A stretch of DNA of 64,000 nucleotides from Kutzneria chonburiensis (GCF_028622115.1 NZ_CP097263.1:868001-932000), one strand, 5' to 3'. Shown: positions 42,600-52,353, counted from the stretch's first letter. Notes: a model not told the origin generated them from the sequence alone. Program-made: numbers and translations.

Positions 42600-42629
42600 C
42601 CCGTCCACGCTGGCGTGAACGGGGTGAAG
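42594..42629. terminator. Hairpin between the ABC operon and the methyltransferase
   Basis: CTTCACCCCGT (42594-42604) and ACGGGGTGAAG (42619-42629) form a perfect 11-bp stem with a 14-nt loop, 15 bp after the ABC ATPase stop. It overlaps the probable methyltransferase start codon. It may terminate the ABC transcript or, if read through, hide the methyltransferase start. Confidence 0.55.
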
Positions 42630-42643
42630 GGCAACCGTGTTCG

Positions 42644-43717
42644 CTACGGGATGACCATCACCGGTTCCGGTGCGAACCGGATGTCGGCCAATGTGCCCGG
42701 CCGCAGGTCGACGGCGGCGGAGCTGGGCAGGTCGCTGTCCACCTCGGTGCCGTCGGCCAATTCCACGGTGACCCGGGTGACGGGACCGCGGAAACTGCTG
42801 CGTGCCACCCGGACGGTGCCGGCGACCGCCGGACTGAGCAGCACGGACTCGGGGCGCACAAGGGCCGTGATCTTGGCGCCGGCGGAGACCTCGGGCGGCT
42901 GGGTGACGGCCAGCCGCTGGCCGAGAACCTCGACCTCGGTGCCGGAGGCGATGCCGGGAATGCGGTTCATGGCGCCGACGAACGCGGCCACGAACGGCGT
43001 GGCCGGGCGGGTGTAGACCTCGTCGGGGCTCGCGCACTGCTCCAACCGGCCGGCGTTCATCACGGCGACCCGGTCGGACATGCTGAGCGCCTCCTCCTGG
43101 TCGTGCGTGACGAACAGGGTGGTGATGCCCAGACGTTGTTGCAGGCCACGGATCTCGTCCCGCAGCTGCACGCGCACCTTGGCGTCCAAAGCGGACAGTG
43201 GCTCGTCCAGCAGCAGCACCTTGGGCTCGATGGCCAGCGCACGGGCCAACGCGACGCGCTGCTGCTGGCCGCCGGACATCTGTGTGGCGTAACGGTCGTA
43301 GTGCTGGTTGAGCCCGACGAGCTCGAGCAGCTCACCGGCCCGCTTGGCCCGCGCGGCCGGGCTGACGCCGCGCAGGCGCAGCCCGAACGCGACGTTCTCG
43401 CCGGCGGTCAGGTTGGGGAACAGGCTGTAGGACTGGAAAACCATGGCCATGTCCCGCTTGTTGGCCGGCACCTTGGTGATGTCCCGGCCGTCCACGAACA
43501 CCGCGCCGGCGTCGCTGTGCTCCAGCCCGGCCACGATGCGCAGCGCGGTGGTCTTGCCGCAGCCGGACGGCCCGAGCAGGCTGACCAGCTCGCCGGGCGC
43601 GATGTCCAGGTCCAGCCCGTCCAGCGCGGTCACCGGGCCGTAGCCGCGGCGCAGCCCGGCCAGCCGGACCGGGCTGCCGGGCTTGGCCTCGGTGCTGGGA
43701 TCGATGGTGGCGGTCAT
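42644..43717 (-). CDS. ABC importer ATPase (PotA/FbpC/PhnT-like)
   Basis: A 357-residue ATPase: Walker A LLGPSGCGKTTALRIVAGL, Q-loop MAMVFQSYSLFPNLT, signature MSGGQQQRVALARALAIEPKVLLLDEPLSALDAKVR with Walker B, and the H-loop in TLFVTHDQEEAL. A C-terminal TOBE-type regulatory domain follows from about residue 250. Such ATPases drive uptake of polyamines, ferric iron, sulfate/thiosulfate or 2-aminoethylphosphonate. Last gene of a four-gene operon (binding protein, two permeases, ATPase), overlapping the upstream permease by 4 bp. The substrate is not resolved. Confidence 0.92.
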   Translation of the reverse strand: MTATIDPSTEAKPGSPVRLAGLRRGYGPVTALDGLDLDIAPGELVSLLGPSGCGKTTALRIVAGLEHSDAGAVFVDGRDITKVPANKRDMAMVFQSYSLFPNLTAGENVAFGLRLRGVSPAARAKRAGELLELVGLNQHYDRYATQMSGGQQQRVALARALAIEPKVLLLDEPLSALDAKVRVQLRDEIRGLQQRLGITTLFVTHDQEEALSMSDRVAVMNAGRLEQCASPDEVYTRPATPFVAAFVGAMNRIPGIASGTEVEVLGQRLAVTQPPEVSAGAKITALVRPESVLLSPAVAGTVRVARSSFRGPVTRVTVELADGTEVDSDLPSSAAVDLRPGTLADIRFAPEPVMVIP

Positions 43718-44541
43718 CCGGACCTCCCGGTGCGGCGGGCCCCGCGCTGCCCGAACACGGACATCAGCAGCAACAGCGCCCAGGTGACGATGAGGATCAG
43801 CATGGAAGCCGCGGTGGCGACCTCGCCGTCCTGCTGACCGGCCTGGACCGTCCAGACCGGCAGGGTGTTCATCAGCAGCAGGTTGGCGATGGTGAACTCG
43901 CCCAACACCATGGCCGCGCTGAGGATCGAGGCGTTGAGGATGGACGTGCGCAGGTTCGGCACCACCACCCGCAGCAACACGGTCAGCCAGCTCGCGCCGA
44001 GGTTGCGGCCGGCCTCGACCAGCGTGGTCAGCGGAATCGACGACAGGCCGGCGTCCAGCGTGCGATAAGTGAACGGCAGGGCCAGCACCACGTACTCCAG
44101 CGCCAGGATGACCGGCGTGCCGGTGAGCCAGTTCGGCCCGCCGCGGAACGCCACCAACACTCCGTTGGCCAGCACCACGGCCGGGATCACCAGCGGCAGC
44201 ACGCAGATCGCCTCGATCAGCCGCCGCAGCTTCGGCAGCCGCAGGTGCACCCACGCGGTGGTCGGGACCATCAGCACCAATGTGATCACCACGGTGCCGG
44301 CGGCCAGCTCGAGCGAGGTGATCAGGTTGTCCACGAAACCGGGCTGCCCGAACAGGTTCTCCCACGTGGACAGGTCGTGCGTGTCGTGAACGCCGCGCAG
44401 GCTGAACTCCACCGACGCCGCGATGGGGATCAGAAAGTACAGCGCGGCAACGATCAGCACCAGCCACGCGGCGACGCGACCCTTGCCGAGCTTGCGGCGG
44501 GGGCCCTGCGTCGCAACGGTCAGATCGGCAACTGCGGTCAT
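43714..44541 (-). CDS. ABC importer permease 2
   Basis: A 275-residue inner-membrane permease with about six helices and the binding-protein-dependent transport (EAA) loop LTTLVEAGRNLGASWLTVLLRVVVPNLRTSI (about residues 172-202). The N-terminal 20 residues are cytosolic and basic. ATG 44541 overlaps the first permease by 4 bp, and its own stop overlaps the ATPase start. Forms the transmembrane channel with the companion permease. Confidence 0.9.
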   Translation of the reverse strand: MTAVADLTVATQGPRRKLGKGRVAAWLVLIVAALYFLIPIAASVEFSLRGVHDTHDLSTWENLFGQPGFVDNLITSLELAAGTVVITLVLMVPTTAWVHLRLPKLRRLIEAICVLPLVIPAVVLANGVLVAFRGGPNWLTGTPVILALEYVVLALPFTYRTLDAGLSSIPLTTLVEAGRNLGASWLTVLLRVVVPNLRTSILNASILSAAMVLGEFTIANLLLMNTLPVWTVQAGQQDGEVATAASMLILIVTWALLLLMSVFGQRGARRTGRSG

Positions 44542-45392
44542 CGCAACCACCTCGACGTGCGGCGCTGCATCCACGCGTAGCCGGCCAGCGCGAGGCCGAC
44601 GATCAGGATCATGCCCAGACCCAAGGCATTGCCCAGGTTCTCCTGGCCGACGGCCACGTTGCCGGACATCACGGCGGCGATCTGGATCGGCACCAACGGA
44701 ATGATGCCGTTGGTCAGCGCCGCGGCCGTCGCGTACGCGGCGAAGGCGTTGGCGAACAACAACATCAGTGCACCAAGGAACGGCGGCAGCAGCAGCGGGC
44801 CGCCGACCAGCCGCCAGTACTGCCAGCGGCTCGCGCCCAGGTTGCTGGCCGCCTCCTGCCACTGTGGACGGAGACCCTCCAGCGCCGGGAAGATCACCAG
44901 CACCATCAGCGGGATCTGGAAGTACAGGTACACCAGGGTGATCCCGGCGAAGCCGAACAGGCTGAAGCCGGAGATGTCCAGGCCGGCCGAACCCAGCCAC
45001 TTGGTCACCAGACCCTGGCTGCCGATGGCCGCGATGAACGCGAAAGCCAGTGGCACGCCGGCGAAGTACGCCAGCACGCCGGAGGCCGTCGACACCACCT
45101 GGCGCAACGCGCCGCCGGGCGGCGAGGCGCTGACCGCGAAGGCAATGGCCAGCCCGACCACGGCCCCGATGACCGCCGTCAGCGCGGAGATCTCCGTGCT
45201 GACCACGAAAGCGTGCAGATACGGGTCGCCGGCGGCGGCGCCGATGTTGCCCAGCGTCCAGCCGCCGGCGTCGTCCTGGAACGCGCCGACGACCACGGAG
45301 ATCGTCGGCACGCCCAGGAACACCGCGACGTAGGCCAGAAACGGCAGCAGCCCGAGCAGGTCGAGCCGCCGCCGCACCTTCTGCTCAGCCAA
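44538..45392 (-). CDS. ABC importer permease 1
   Basis: A 284-residue permease with helices starting LLGLLPFLAYVAVFLGVPTISVVVGAF and the EAA loop ALEGLRPQWQEAASNLGASRWQYWRLVGGPLLLPPFLGA. It overlaps the binding-protein gene by 8 bp and the second permease by 4 bp. The pair of distinct permeases matches the FbpB-split or PhnU/PhnV type rather than a fused one. Confidence 0.9.
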   Translation of the reverse strand: MAEQKVRRRLDLLGLLPFLAYVAVFLGVPTISVVVGAFQDDAGGWTLGNIGAAAGDPYLHAFVVSTEISALTAVIGAVVGLAIAFAVSASPPGGALRQVVSTASGVLAYFAGVPLAFAFIAAIGSQGLVTKWLGSAGLDISGFSLFGFAGITLVYLYFQIPLMVLVIFPALEGLRPQWQEAASNLGASRWQYWRLVGGPLLLPPFLGALMLLFANAFAAYATAAALTNGIIPLVPIQIAAVMSGNVAVGQENLGNALGLGMILIVGLALAGYAWMQRRTSRWLR

Positions 45393-46518
45393 CGGTCTTC
45401 GCCCAGTTGGCGGCGATGACCTTCTTGGCCGCGTCCAGCTGCGCCTCGGTCGGGAACGGCGAGTTGCCGCTGACCTTGGGCAGCGCGTCCAGCAGCGTCT
45501 TGTCCACGGTGCCGGCGCCCTGCATGGCGGCCAGCTCGACCGGACGGGCCCAGCCCTTCAGGAAGCCGTTCTGGCCCTCGGCGGAGTACAGGTACTCCTC
45601 CCACAGGCGGGCGGCGGCCGGATGCGGGGCGGTGGCGCTGACGGCCTGGTTGTAGTAGTTGGCGTACAGGCCGTCGGTCGGCACGACGACCTTCCAGTCC
45701 ACCTTGCCCTTGAGCGTGTCGGCCGCCGAGACCTGGAGGTAGTCCCAGTCGATGGTGATCGGCGTCTGGCCGGACTGGATGGTCGCCTGGGTGGCGCCGA
45801 CCGGGATGAAGTTGCCGGACTTCTTCAGCTCGCCGAAGAAGTCGATGCCCGGCTGGATGTTGTCGGCGTTGCCGCCCTTGGCCAGCGAGGCCGCGAACAC
45901 GCCGGCGAAGGCCGCGCCGGCCTTGGTCGGGTCGCCGTTGAGCGCCACCTTGCCCTTGTAGTCCGGCTTGGCCAGGTCGGCGAACGAGGTCGGCGGCGTG
46001 GTGATCTGCTTGGCGTCGTAGCCGATGGAGATGTAGCCGCCGTAGTCGTTGAACCAGCGGCCCTGCGCGTCCTTCTGCGAGTCCGGGATGTCCTTCCAGG
46101 TCGAGACCTGGTACGGGGCGAGCAGGTTGGCGCTGGCCGCCGACAGCGCGAAGGAGGAGCCGAGGTCGAGCACGTCCGGGGCGCGGTCCTGGCCCTTGAG
46201 CTGCTTGACCGCGTTGATCTCGTCCTGGCTGCTGCCGTCCGGGTTGGCATCGTTGATCTTGATGCCGTACTTCTTGGTGAAGTTGTCCATCAGATCGCCG
46301 TAGCCGGCCCAGGTGCGGGGCAGCGTGATGACGTTGAGCGTGCCCTCCTTCTTGGCCGCGGCGATGAGGGCGTCCATGCCCCCGAGGTCGGCGGCGCTCT
46401 TCGCGGTGGCCGCCTTGTCGTCCGACGCGCTGCTCGCGCCGGACGAGGAGCCGCATGCGGTGGTGGCCAGCGCGACGACGGCCAGCAGACCGGCCGCGAG
46501 GGTACGGCTTCTGTTCAC
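45385..46518 (-). CDS. ABC importer substrate-binding lipoprotein
   Basis: A 377-residue extracellular binding protein anchored as a lipoprotein: signal RTLAAGLLAVVALATTACGSSSG with lipobox TTAC near residue 22. The mature part has the type-2 periplasmic binding fold of the putrescine/iron/2-aminoethylphosphonate group (DALIAAAKKEGTLNVITLPRTWAGYGDLMDNFTKKYGI; TWKDIPDSQKDAQGRWFNDYGGYISIGYDAKQI; GATQATIQSGQTPITIDWDYL). No Tyr triad typical of ferric iron binding is evident, so an organic anion or phosphonate is as likely. First gene of the importer operon, opposite a GntR/UTRA regulator. Confidence 0.88.
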   Translation of the reverse strand: MNRSRTLAAGLLAVVALATTACGSSSGASSASDDKAATAKSAADLGGMDALIAAAKKEGTLNVITLPRTWAGYGDLMDNFTKKYGIKINDANPDGSSQDEINAVKQLKGQDRAPDVLDLGSSFALSAASANLLAPYQVSTWKDIPDSQKDAQGRWFNDYGGYISIGYDAKQITTPPTSFADLAKPDYKGKVALNGDPTKAGAAFAGVFAASLAKGGNADNIQPGIDFFGELKKSGNFIPVGATQATIQSGQTPITIDWDYLQVSAADTLKGKVDWKVVVPTDGLYANYYNQAVSATAPHPAAARLWEEYLYSAEGQNGFLKGWARPVELAAMQGAGTVDKTLLDALPKVSGNSPFPTEAQLDAAKKVIAANWAKTVG

Positions 46519-46573
46519 GGGGGACTCCAGGAGTACGGGGAACGACTGGCGGCAGACTTGTTCACCGAACTGA

Positions 46574-46593
46574 CCACTTGGCTAGATAAGTGG
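46574..46593. promoter_or_regulatory. Candidate operator of the GntR/UTRA regulator
   Basis: CCACTT-N8-AAGTGG is a perfect 6-bp inverted repeat centred on CTAG in the gap between the importer operon and the gntR gene. The core ACTTGGCTAGATAAGT is close to the symmetric ACTTGTCTAGACAAGT type bound by UTRA-domain GntR proteins (compare the DasR consensus with its central TCTAGA). Confidence 0.6.
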
Positions 46594-46667
46594 GAACATG
46601 GTTGAACAGCGACATGAACTCCGGATGTCGGATTCCCCTCACGGCGGGTGACCGAGCGGTTGCCGGT

Positions 46668-46673
46668 TACGGT
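46668..46673 (+). promoter_or_regulatory. -10 box (TACGGT) of the gntR gene, leaderless
   Basis: TACGGT is followed by 7 nt and ATG 46681, with no ribosome-binding site. It supports choosing ATG 46681 rather than the upstream GTG at 46648. Confidence 0.5.
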
Positions 46674-46680
46674 GCTCGGC

Positions 46681-47424
46681 ATGGGGACGACGCTCTACCG
46701 CCGAGTGGCCGAGGACATCAGGGCAGCCATCGTTTCCGGTGCGTACCAGGCGGGAGCCCGGTTGCCGTCCGAGTCGGAGCTGGCTTCCCGCTACGGCGCG
46801 TCGAGGGGCACGATCCGGCAGGCGTTCGCCGCGCTGGTGGCCGACGGAGTGATCTCGTCACGACAGGGCGCGCGCCGGGTGGTGCTGGGCGGGCCGCGGT
46901 TGCAGACGTTCAACGAGCTGGTGAGCTTTTCCCGCTGGGCCAGGGCGATCGGTGAGGAGCCGGCCGGCCGGGTCGAGCGGCTGGAGCTGAGGCCGGCCGC
47001 CGAGGAGGAGTGCGCGCAGCTGGAGGTGCCGCCGGGCAGCCGGGTCTATCACCTGACCCGCGTGCGGTTCCTGTCCGGACGGCCGGTGATGGTCGAGCGG
47101 ACCGCCTGGCGCGAGCCGGTCGGCGCCATGGTCGCCGGCATGGACCTGGACGTCGTGTCGATCACCGACCGGCTGGAGGACCTCGGCGTGATCTTCGCCG
47201 ACGCCGAGCACCAGATCGACGCCGTGGCCGCGACGTCGGAGGACGCGCGGCTGCTCGACGTCCGGCCGCGCACGCCGCTGCTGCGGGAGCGGCGGCGCAC
47301 GGCCGATCCGAACGGCGTCATGCTGGAGTGGTCCGATGATCGCTACGTCGGCGACGTCGTGGCGTTCACGGTGCGGAATTCCGCGGGTGCCAAGGCCTTG
47401 TCGCGGCTACCCTCGCAGCGGTGA
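46681..47424 (+). CDS. GntR-family regulator with UTRA domain
   Basis: A 247-residue HutC-subfamily protein. The winged HTH is LYRRVAEDIRAAIVSGAYQAGARLPSESELASRYGASRGTIRQAFAALVADGVISSRQGARRVV (about residues 5-68). The UTRA ligand-binding domain follows (ELVSFSRWARAIGEEPAGRVERLELRPAAEEECAQLEVPPGSRVYHLTRVRFLSGRPVMVERTAWRE). Divergent from the importer operon with a palindromic site in the gap, so it probably senses the imported compound. Its stop overlaps a methyltransferase gene start (GTGA). Confidence 0.9.
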   Translation: MGTTLYRRVAEDIRAAIVSGAYQAGARLPSESELASRYGASRGTIRQAFAALVADGVISSRQGARRVVLGGPRLQTFNELVSFSRWARAIGEEPAGRVERLELRPAAEEECAQLEVPPGSRVYHLTRVRFLSGRPVMVERTAWREPVGAMVAGMDLDVVSITDRLEDLGVIFADAEHQIDAVAATSEDARLLDVRPRTPLLRERRRTADPNGVMLEWSDDRYVGDVVAFTVRNSAGAKALSRLPSQR

Positions 47425-48062
47425 CGACGAACTGGGTGGAGTGGCACAACGCCTATGACGACCCGACGTCCGGGCTGGTTCGCCGGCTGGCCCACGTGCG
47501 GCGGCGGGTGCTGACGGCGCTGCGGGACGCGCCGGCCGGCGAGATCCGGCTGATCAGCATGTGCGCCGGGCAGGGGTTGGACGTCTTCGGTGCAGTGGCG
47601 GAGTTCGACCGTACGGACGACGTGGTGGGGCGGCTGGTCGAGCTGGACCCGGAGAACGTCGCCGCTGCGAAGGCGCGGGGTGTGCCGGGCATCGAAATCG
47701 TCGAGGGTGACGCGTCGGTCACCTCGGCCTACTACCCGGCCGATGTCGTGCTGGCGTGCGGCGTTTTCGGCAATGTGTCCGATGAGGACGTTCAGCGCAC
47801 GGTGACACTGCTGCCGATGCTGTGCCGTCCGGGCGCGACCGTGGTGTGGACCCGCCACCACGAAGCGCCGGATCTGACGCCGTCGATCCGGGAATGGTTC
47901 GCTGCGGCCGGTTTCGAGGAGCTGGGCTTCGACACCGAGCCGGGCTACTCGTACTCGGTCGGCACGCACCGGCTCGTGGGAGAGCCTTTGCCTTGGCAGG
48001 ACACGAAGTTGTTCGACTTCGTCGGCAAGCCGTTCGACGGCCGCCGCAGCCCTGTGTCGTAG
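47421..48062 (+). CDS. SAM-dependent methyltransferase-like protein
   Basis: A 213-residue protein with an N-terminal helix (WHNAYDDPTSGLVRRLAHVRRRVLTALRDAP) and a variant motif I (IRLISMCAGQGLDVFGAVAEF). VELDPENVAAAKARGVPGIEIVEGDASVTSAYYPADVVLACGVFGNVSDEDVQRTVTLLPMLCRPGATVVWTRHHEAPD covers the acidic-loop and motif IV regions. It is cotranslated with the GntR regulator (4-bp overlap). The substrate is unknown. It converges on fadA5 with only 6 bp between stops. Confidence 0.8.
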   Translation: MTTNWVEWHNAYDDPTSGLVRRLAHVRRRVLTALRDAPAGEIRLISMCAGQGLDVFGAVAEFDRTDDVVGRLVELDPENVAAAKARGVPGIEIVEGDASVTSAYYPADVVLACGVFGNVSDEDVQRTVTLLPMLCRPGATVVWTRHHEAPDLTPSIREWFAAAGFEELGFDTEPGYSYSVGTHRLVGEPLPWQDTKLFDFVGKPFDGRRSPVS

Positions 48063-48068
48063 CGGCGG

Positions 48069-49265
<1,197 letters not shown>

Positions 49266-49277
49266 CTAGGAAGGTCG

Positions 49278-49291
49278 TAGAACCCGTTCCA
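49278..49291. promoter_or_regulatory. KstR-type site 2 (cyp125 promoter)
   Basis: TAGAACCCGTTCCA is a full match to TNNAACNNGTTNNA, 26 bp before the cyp125 start and just after a TATGCT (49262-49267) that may be its -10 box. Confidence 0.78.
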
Positions 49292-49317
49292 CGCACGACG
49301 AGGTGCCTGGAGGCAGC

Positions 49318-50532
49318 GTGGTACCCGACGGTTACGACTTCACCGATCCCGATGTCTACGCAGACGGCGTGCCGTACGGGCACTTCGCCGAGCTGCGTCG
49401 CACCGCGCCCGTCTGGTGGAACGCGCAGAGCGGACACTGCGGCGGTTTCAGCGACGGCGGCTTCTGGGCCGTGACGCGGCACGCCGACGTGCGCGAGATC
49501 TCCCGCCGCAGCGACGTCTTCTCCTCGTGGGCCAAGGGCGCGATCGTCCGCTTCGGCCAGGAGATGCCGCCGGAGCGGATGGAGATGCTGCGGCTGATCA
49601 TGCTCAACCAGGACCCGCCGCAGCACACCAAGGTCCGCGGCATCGTCTCCCGCGGCTTCACCCCCAAGTCGATCAACTCCTTACGCGACGCGCTGCGCGA
49701 CCGGGCCGAGCGCATCGTCGACGCCGCGGTGGCCGGTGGCAGCGGTGACTTCGTCACCGATGTCGCGTGCGAGCTGCCGCTGCAGGCGATTGCCGAGCTG
49801 CTCGGCGTGCCGCAGGAGGACCGGCTCAAGATCTTCGACTGGTCGAACCAGATGATCGCGTACGACGACCCGGAGTACGAGATCGAGCCGGACGTGGCCA
49901 GCGCGCAACTGCTCGGCTACGCCTGGAACATGGCCGAGCAGCGTCGCGCCTGCCCGATGGACGACATCGTCACCAAGCTCGTGCAGGCCGACGTGGACGG
50001 CGAGGCGCTGGGCTCCGACCAGTTCGGCTTCTTCGTGCTGCTGCTGGCCGTGGCCGGCAACGAGACCACGCGCAACGCCATCACCCATGGCATGGCGGCC
50101 TTCCTCGACCACCCCGAGCAGTGGGAGCGGTTCAAGGCCGAGCGCACCGCAACCGCCGCCGACGAGATCGTCCGCTGGGCCACGCCGGTCGTCGCCTTCC
50201 AGCGCACGGCCAAGGAGGACGTGGAGATCGGCGGCGTGTCGATCAAGCAGGGGCAGCGGGTCGGCATGTACTACAGCTCGGCCAACTTCGACCCCGAGGT
50301 GTTCGACAACCCGCACGCCTTCGACATCGGCCGCGACCCCAACCCGCACCTCGGCTTCGGCGGCAGCGGCACGCACTACTGCCTCGGGGCCAACCTGGCC
50401 CGGCTGGAGATCGAGCTGATCTTCAACGCCATCGCCGACCGGATGCCCGACATCCACAAGCTGGCCGAGCCCGAGCGGCTGCGTTCCGGCTGGCTCAACG
50501 GCATCAAGCACTTCCAGGTCGCCTACGCCTAA
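49318..50532 (+). CDS. cyp125: Steroid C26/C27-hydroxylating cytochrome P450 (CYP125-like)
   Basis: A 404-residue soluble P450. I-helix LLLAVAGNETTRNAITHG with the acid-alcohol pair, the ExxR in ADEIVRWATPV, and the heme Cys in HLGFGGSGTHYCLGANLARLE. GYDFTDPDVYADGVPYGHFAELRRTAPVWWNAQ, GGFWAVTRHADVREISRRSDVFSS and LRSGWLNGIKHFQVAY are near-identical in pattern to remembered CYP125A1. It oxidises the terminal side-chain carbon of cholesterol/cholestenone. GTG 49318 is chosen: GGAGG ends 4 nt upstream. A KstR-type site lies in the promoter. A nested repeat element follows directly on the stop codon. Confidence 0.92.
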   Translation: MVPDGYDFTDPDVYADGVPYGHFAELRRTAPVWWNAQSGHCGGFSDGGFWAVTRHADVREISRRSDVFSSWAKGAIVRFGQEMPPERMEMLRLIMLNQDPPQHTKVRGIVSRGFTPKSINSLRDALRDRAERIVDAAVAGGSGDFVTDVACELPLQAIAELLGVPQEDRLKIFDWSNQMIAYDDPEYEIEPDVASAQLLGYAWNMAEQRRACPMDDIVTKLVQADVDGEALGSDQFGFFVLLLAVAGNETTRNAITHGMAAFLDHPEQWERFKAERTATAADEIVRWATPVVAFQRTAKEDVEIGGVSIKQGQRVGMYYSSANFDPEVFDNPHAFDIGRDPNPHLGFGGSGTHYCLGANLARLEIELIFNAIADRMPDIHKLAEPERLRSGWLNGIKHFQVAYA

Positions 50533-50694
50533 CCCCCGCGAGTCCCGCTCACAGACACCCCGAAATGCGGTTTCCAGCACATTCGAATGTCACATGCGCG
50601 GCGCACTTGCCTCCCTGAGGCACGTGCGGTCCGCATGTGACAGGAGAGGGCTACCGGAAGCCGTATTTCGGTGTGACGCTGGGCGGGACTCGCC
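50533..50694. repeat. GAGTCCCGC element E2 with a 55-bp element nested in its centre
   Basis: Left half (50533-50587) and right half (50643-50694) are inverted copies with GCGAGTCCCGC ends and share about 30 of 39 outer positions with each other. They also resemble E1. The E1-type central hairpin is replaced by a 55-bp CACATGCG element. It begins on the base after the cyp125 stop. Confidence 0.78.
50588..50642. repeat. 55-bp palindromic element, copy 4 (nested in E2)
   Basis: Arms 50588-50609 and 50621-50642 (18 of 22 paired) around the 11-nt loop CCTCCCTGAGG. Ends TGTCACATGCG. The loop is identical to copy 5, although the arms differ. Confidence 0.85.
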
Positions 50695-50750
50695 GCTTTG
50701 TTCTACTTGGCCGTGAACACGAGTGGGGGCCGCGACCAAGTAGAGATGTG

Positions 50751-51308
50751 ATGACAGCAATCGACGAGGCGGCGCCACCTGGCCACCTCGCGGATTTCGA
50801 GCAGCTGTTCGAGGCGCACGCCGATGACCTGCACCGCTACCTGGGCAGACTCGTCGGCGGCGTGGCCGACGACCTGGTCGCCGACACGTTCGTGGCGGCC
50901 TTGAAGGGCCGCGACGGCTTCGATCCGGCGCGGGCATCGGCCCGGGCCTGGCTGTTCGGGATCGCCAACAACCTCGCCCGCAACCACCTGCGCCGCCGTA
51001 AACGTGAGACGGCCGCGACCGCCCGGCTGGCCGACGCCGCCCGGGCCGAGAGCCACGAGAATCGCGTGGTCGAGCAGGTCGACGCGCAGCTACGGGCCCG
51101 CCGGCTGCGCGCGGCCATCGCCGAGTTGGACGACGCCGACCGCGATGTGCTGCTGCTGACCAGCTGGGCCGGCCTCGACTCGAACGAGATCGCGGAGGTG
51201 CTCGGCATCCCGGCCGGCACCGTGCGGTCCCGCCTGCACCGCGTGCGCCGCCACCTGCGGGTCGCCGCGCCGAGAATGGATCTTGGGAGCACCGATGATG
51301 TGGACTGA
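50751..51308 (+). CDS. RNA polymerase ECF-type sigma factor
   Basis: A 185-residue sigma-70-family factor. Region 2 spans about residues 16-85 (FEQLFEAHADDLHRYLGRLVGGVADDLVADTFVAALKGRDGFDPARASARAWLFGIANNLARNHLRRRKRE). Region 4 spans about 110-170 (AIAELDDADRDVLLLTSWAGLDSNEIAEVLGIPAGTVRSRLHRVRRHLR). The 3' end overlaps a gene of the CU044_5270 family, its usual partner. ATG 50751 is chosen over an upstream frame that runs into the E2 repeat. The regulon is unknown. Confidence 0.9.
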   Translation: MTAIDEAAPPGHLADFEQLFEAHADDLHRYLGRLVGGVADDLVADTFVAALKGRDGFDPARASARAWLFGIANNLARNHLRRRKRETAATARLADAARAESHENRVVEQVDAQLRARRLRAAIAELDDADRDVLLLTSWAGLDSNEIAEVLGIPAGTVRSRLHRVRRHLRVAAPRMDLGSTDDVD

Positions 51309-52353
51309 CAGCGAGCTCGACCAGGCCCTGGCCGACCAGCCGGCGCCGGCCTTCAGCCCCGAGGCCCGGGCCCGTGCGCTGGCCGCCCTGCGCGCGGCCG
51401 AGGCCGCGCCGGCCCGTCGCAACGGCAAGGCGTGGTGGCTGGCCGCCGCGGCGGCGGCCGTGGTGGCCACCGGCGTGACGGCCACCTTTCTGTCCGGCGG
51501 ACCCGCCCCGCAAGCCAGCGCCGCGGCAGTGCAGAGCCTCCAGCAGGCGTCAACCGTAGTCGGCGACGTGCGGGTCGGGCCGGGGCAGTACTACTACACC
51601 GCCACCCACGACTGGGACCTCGGCGCGGCCCAGACGCGCACCGGCAAGCACCTGGACGCCATGCTGGAGAACGTCCGCGAGGTATGGATCCCGGCCAACC
51701 GCTCCGACGAGTGGCTGCGGCGCTCCGGGTACACCGGCCGGCACACCTGGATCGTCGGCAGCGACGACCTGGTCAAGGCCGAGGGCGACGGCGGCCTGTT
51801 CGAGCCGGCCAAGATCACCGAGGAGCGGGGCACCTGCGGCGACTGGAACGGACGCCAGATGCCGCAGCTGGGCGGTTCCCCGGACGACGGCAAGCCGTGC
51901 GACCAGCGGATCGGCGATTTCTCCGCGCCGACTCCGAGGTTCATCGCCCAGCTGCCGACCGACCCGGCCAAGCTGTACGACCAGCTGCTGGCCGCCGCCC
52001 ATGGCGACAAGTCCACCGCGCTGAAGGATGCCGCCGGCGTCCTGCTGTCGGCCGACGCCGACCATGCCGTGCGGTCCACTGTGTACAAAGCGCTGATGTT
52101 GATGCCAGGGCTGGACGTCACCGACAATGCGGCCAATTTGGACGGTCAGCGCGGTGTCGCCCTCGGTGTGTCCAACGGCACCCTGCGCCAGGAGATCGTC
52201 CTCGACCCGGGCACCGGTCGGTACATCGGTGACCGCCTGACGCTGGTCGTCGACGGCAGCGACTACTGGGCCGGGGTGAAGGCCGGCAGCGTGGTGGAGT
52301 TCAACTCGGTGCGGATCGGCGTCGCCGAGAAAATCGGTGTCGCGCCTCGGTAA
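51295..52353 (+). CDS. CU044_5270-family membrane-anchored protein (sigma-factor partner)
   Basis: A 352-residue protein. A cytosolic segment of about 45 residues (MMWTDSELDQALADQPAPAFSPEARARALAAL) precedes one membrane helix (WWLAAAAAAVVATGVTATFL, about 48-67) and a large extracytoplasmic domain. The domain has YYYTATHDWDLGAAQTRTGKHLDAMLENVREVWIPANRSDEWLRR and later TVYKALMLMPGLDVTDNAANLDGQRGVAL. This architecture is common next to actinobacterial ECF sigma genes and suggests an anti-sigma or sensor function; it has no ZAS motif (HXXXCXXC), so that is uncertain. GGGAG precedes ATG 51295 by 5 nt. Confidence 0.75.
   Translation: MMWTDSELDQALADQPAPAFSPEARARALAALRAAEAAPARRNGKAWWLAAAAAAVVATGVTATFLSGGPAPQASAAAVQSLQQASTVVGDVRVGPGQYYYTATHDWDLGAAQTRTGKHLDAMLENVREVWIPANRSDEWLRRSGYTGRHTWIVGSDDLVKAEGDGGLFEPAKITEERGTCGDWNGRQMPQLGGSPDDGKPCDQRIGDFSAPTPRFIAQLPTDPAKLYDQLLAAAHGDKSTALKDAAGVLLSADADHAVRSTVYKALMLMPGLDVTDNAANLDGQRGVALGVSNGTLRQEIVLDPGTGRYIGDRLTLVVDGSDYWAGVKAGSVVEFNSVRIGVAEKIGVAPR

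Noticed and set aside
50637-50750. Longer N-terminus of the sigma factor
   Set aside because: The extension is encoded by the right half of the E2 repeat and is unrelated to sigma region 2.
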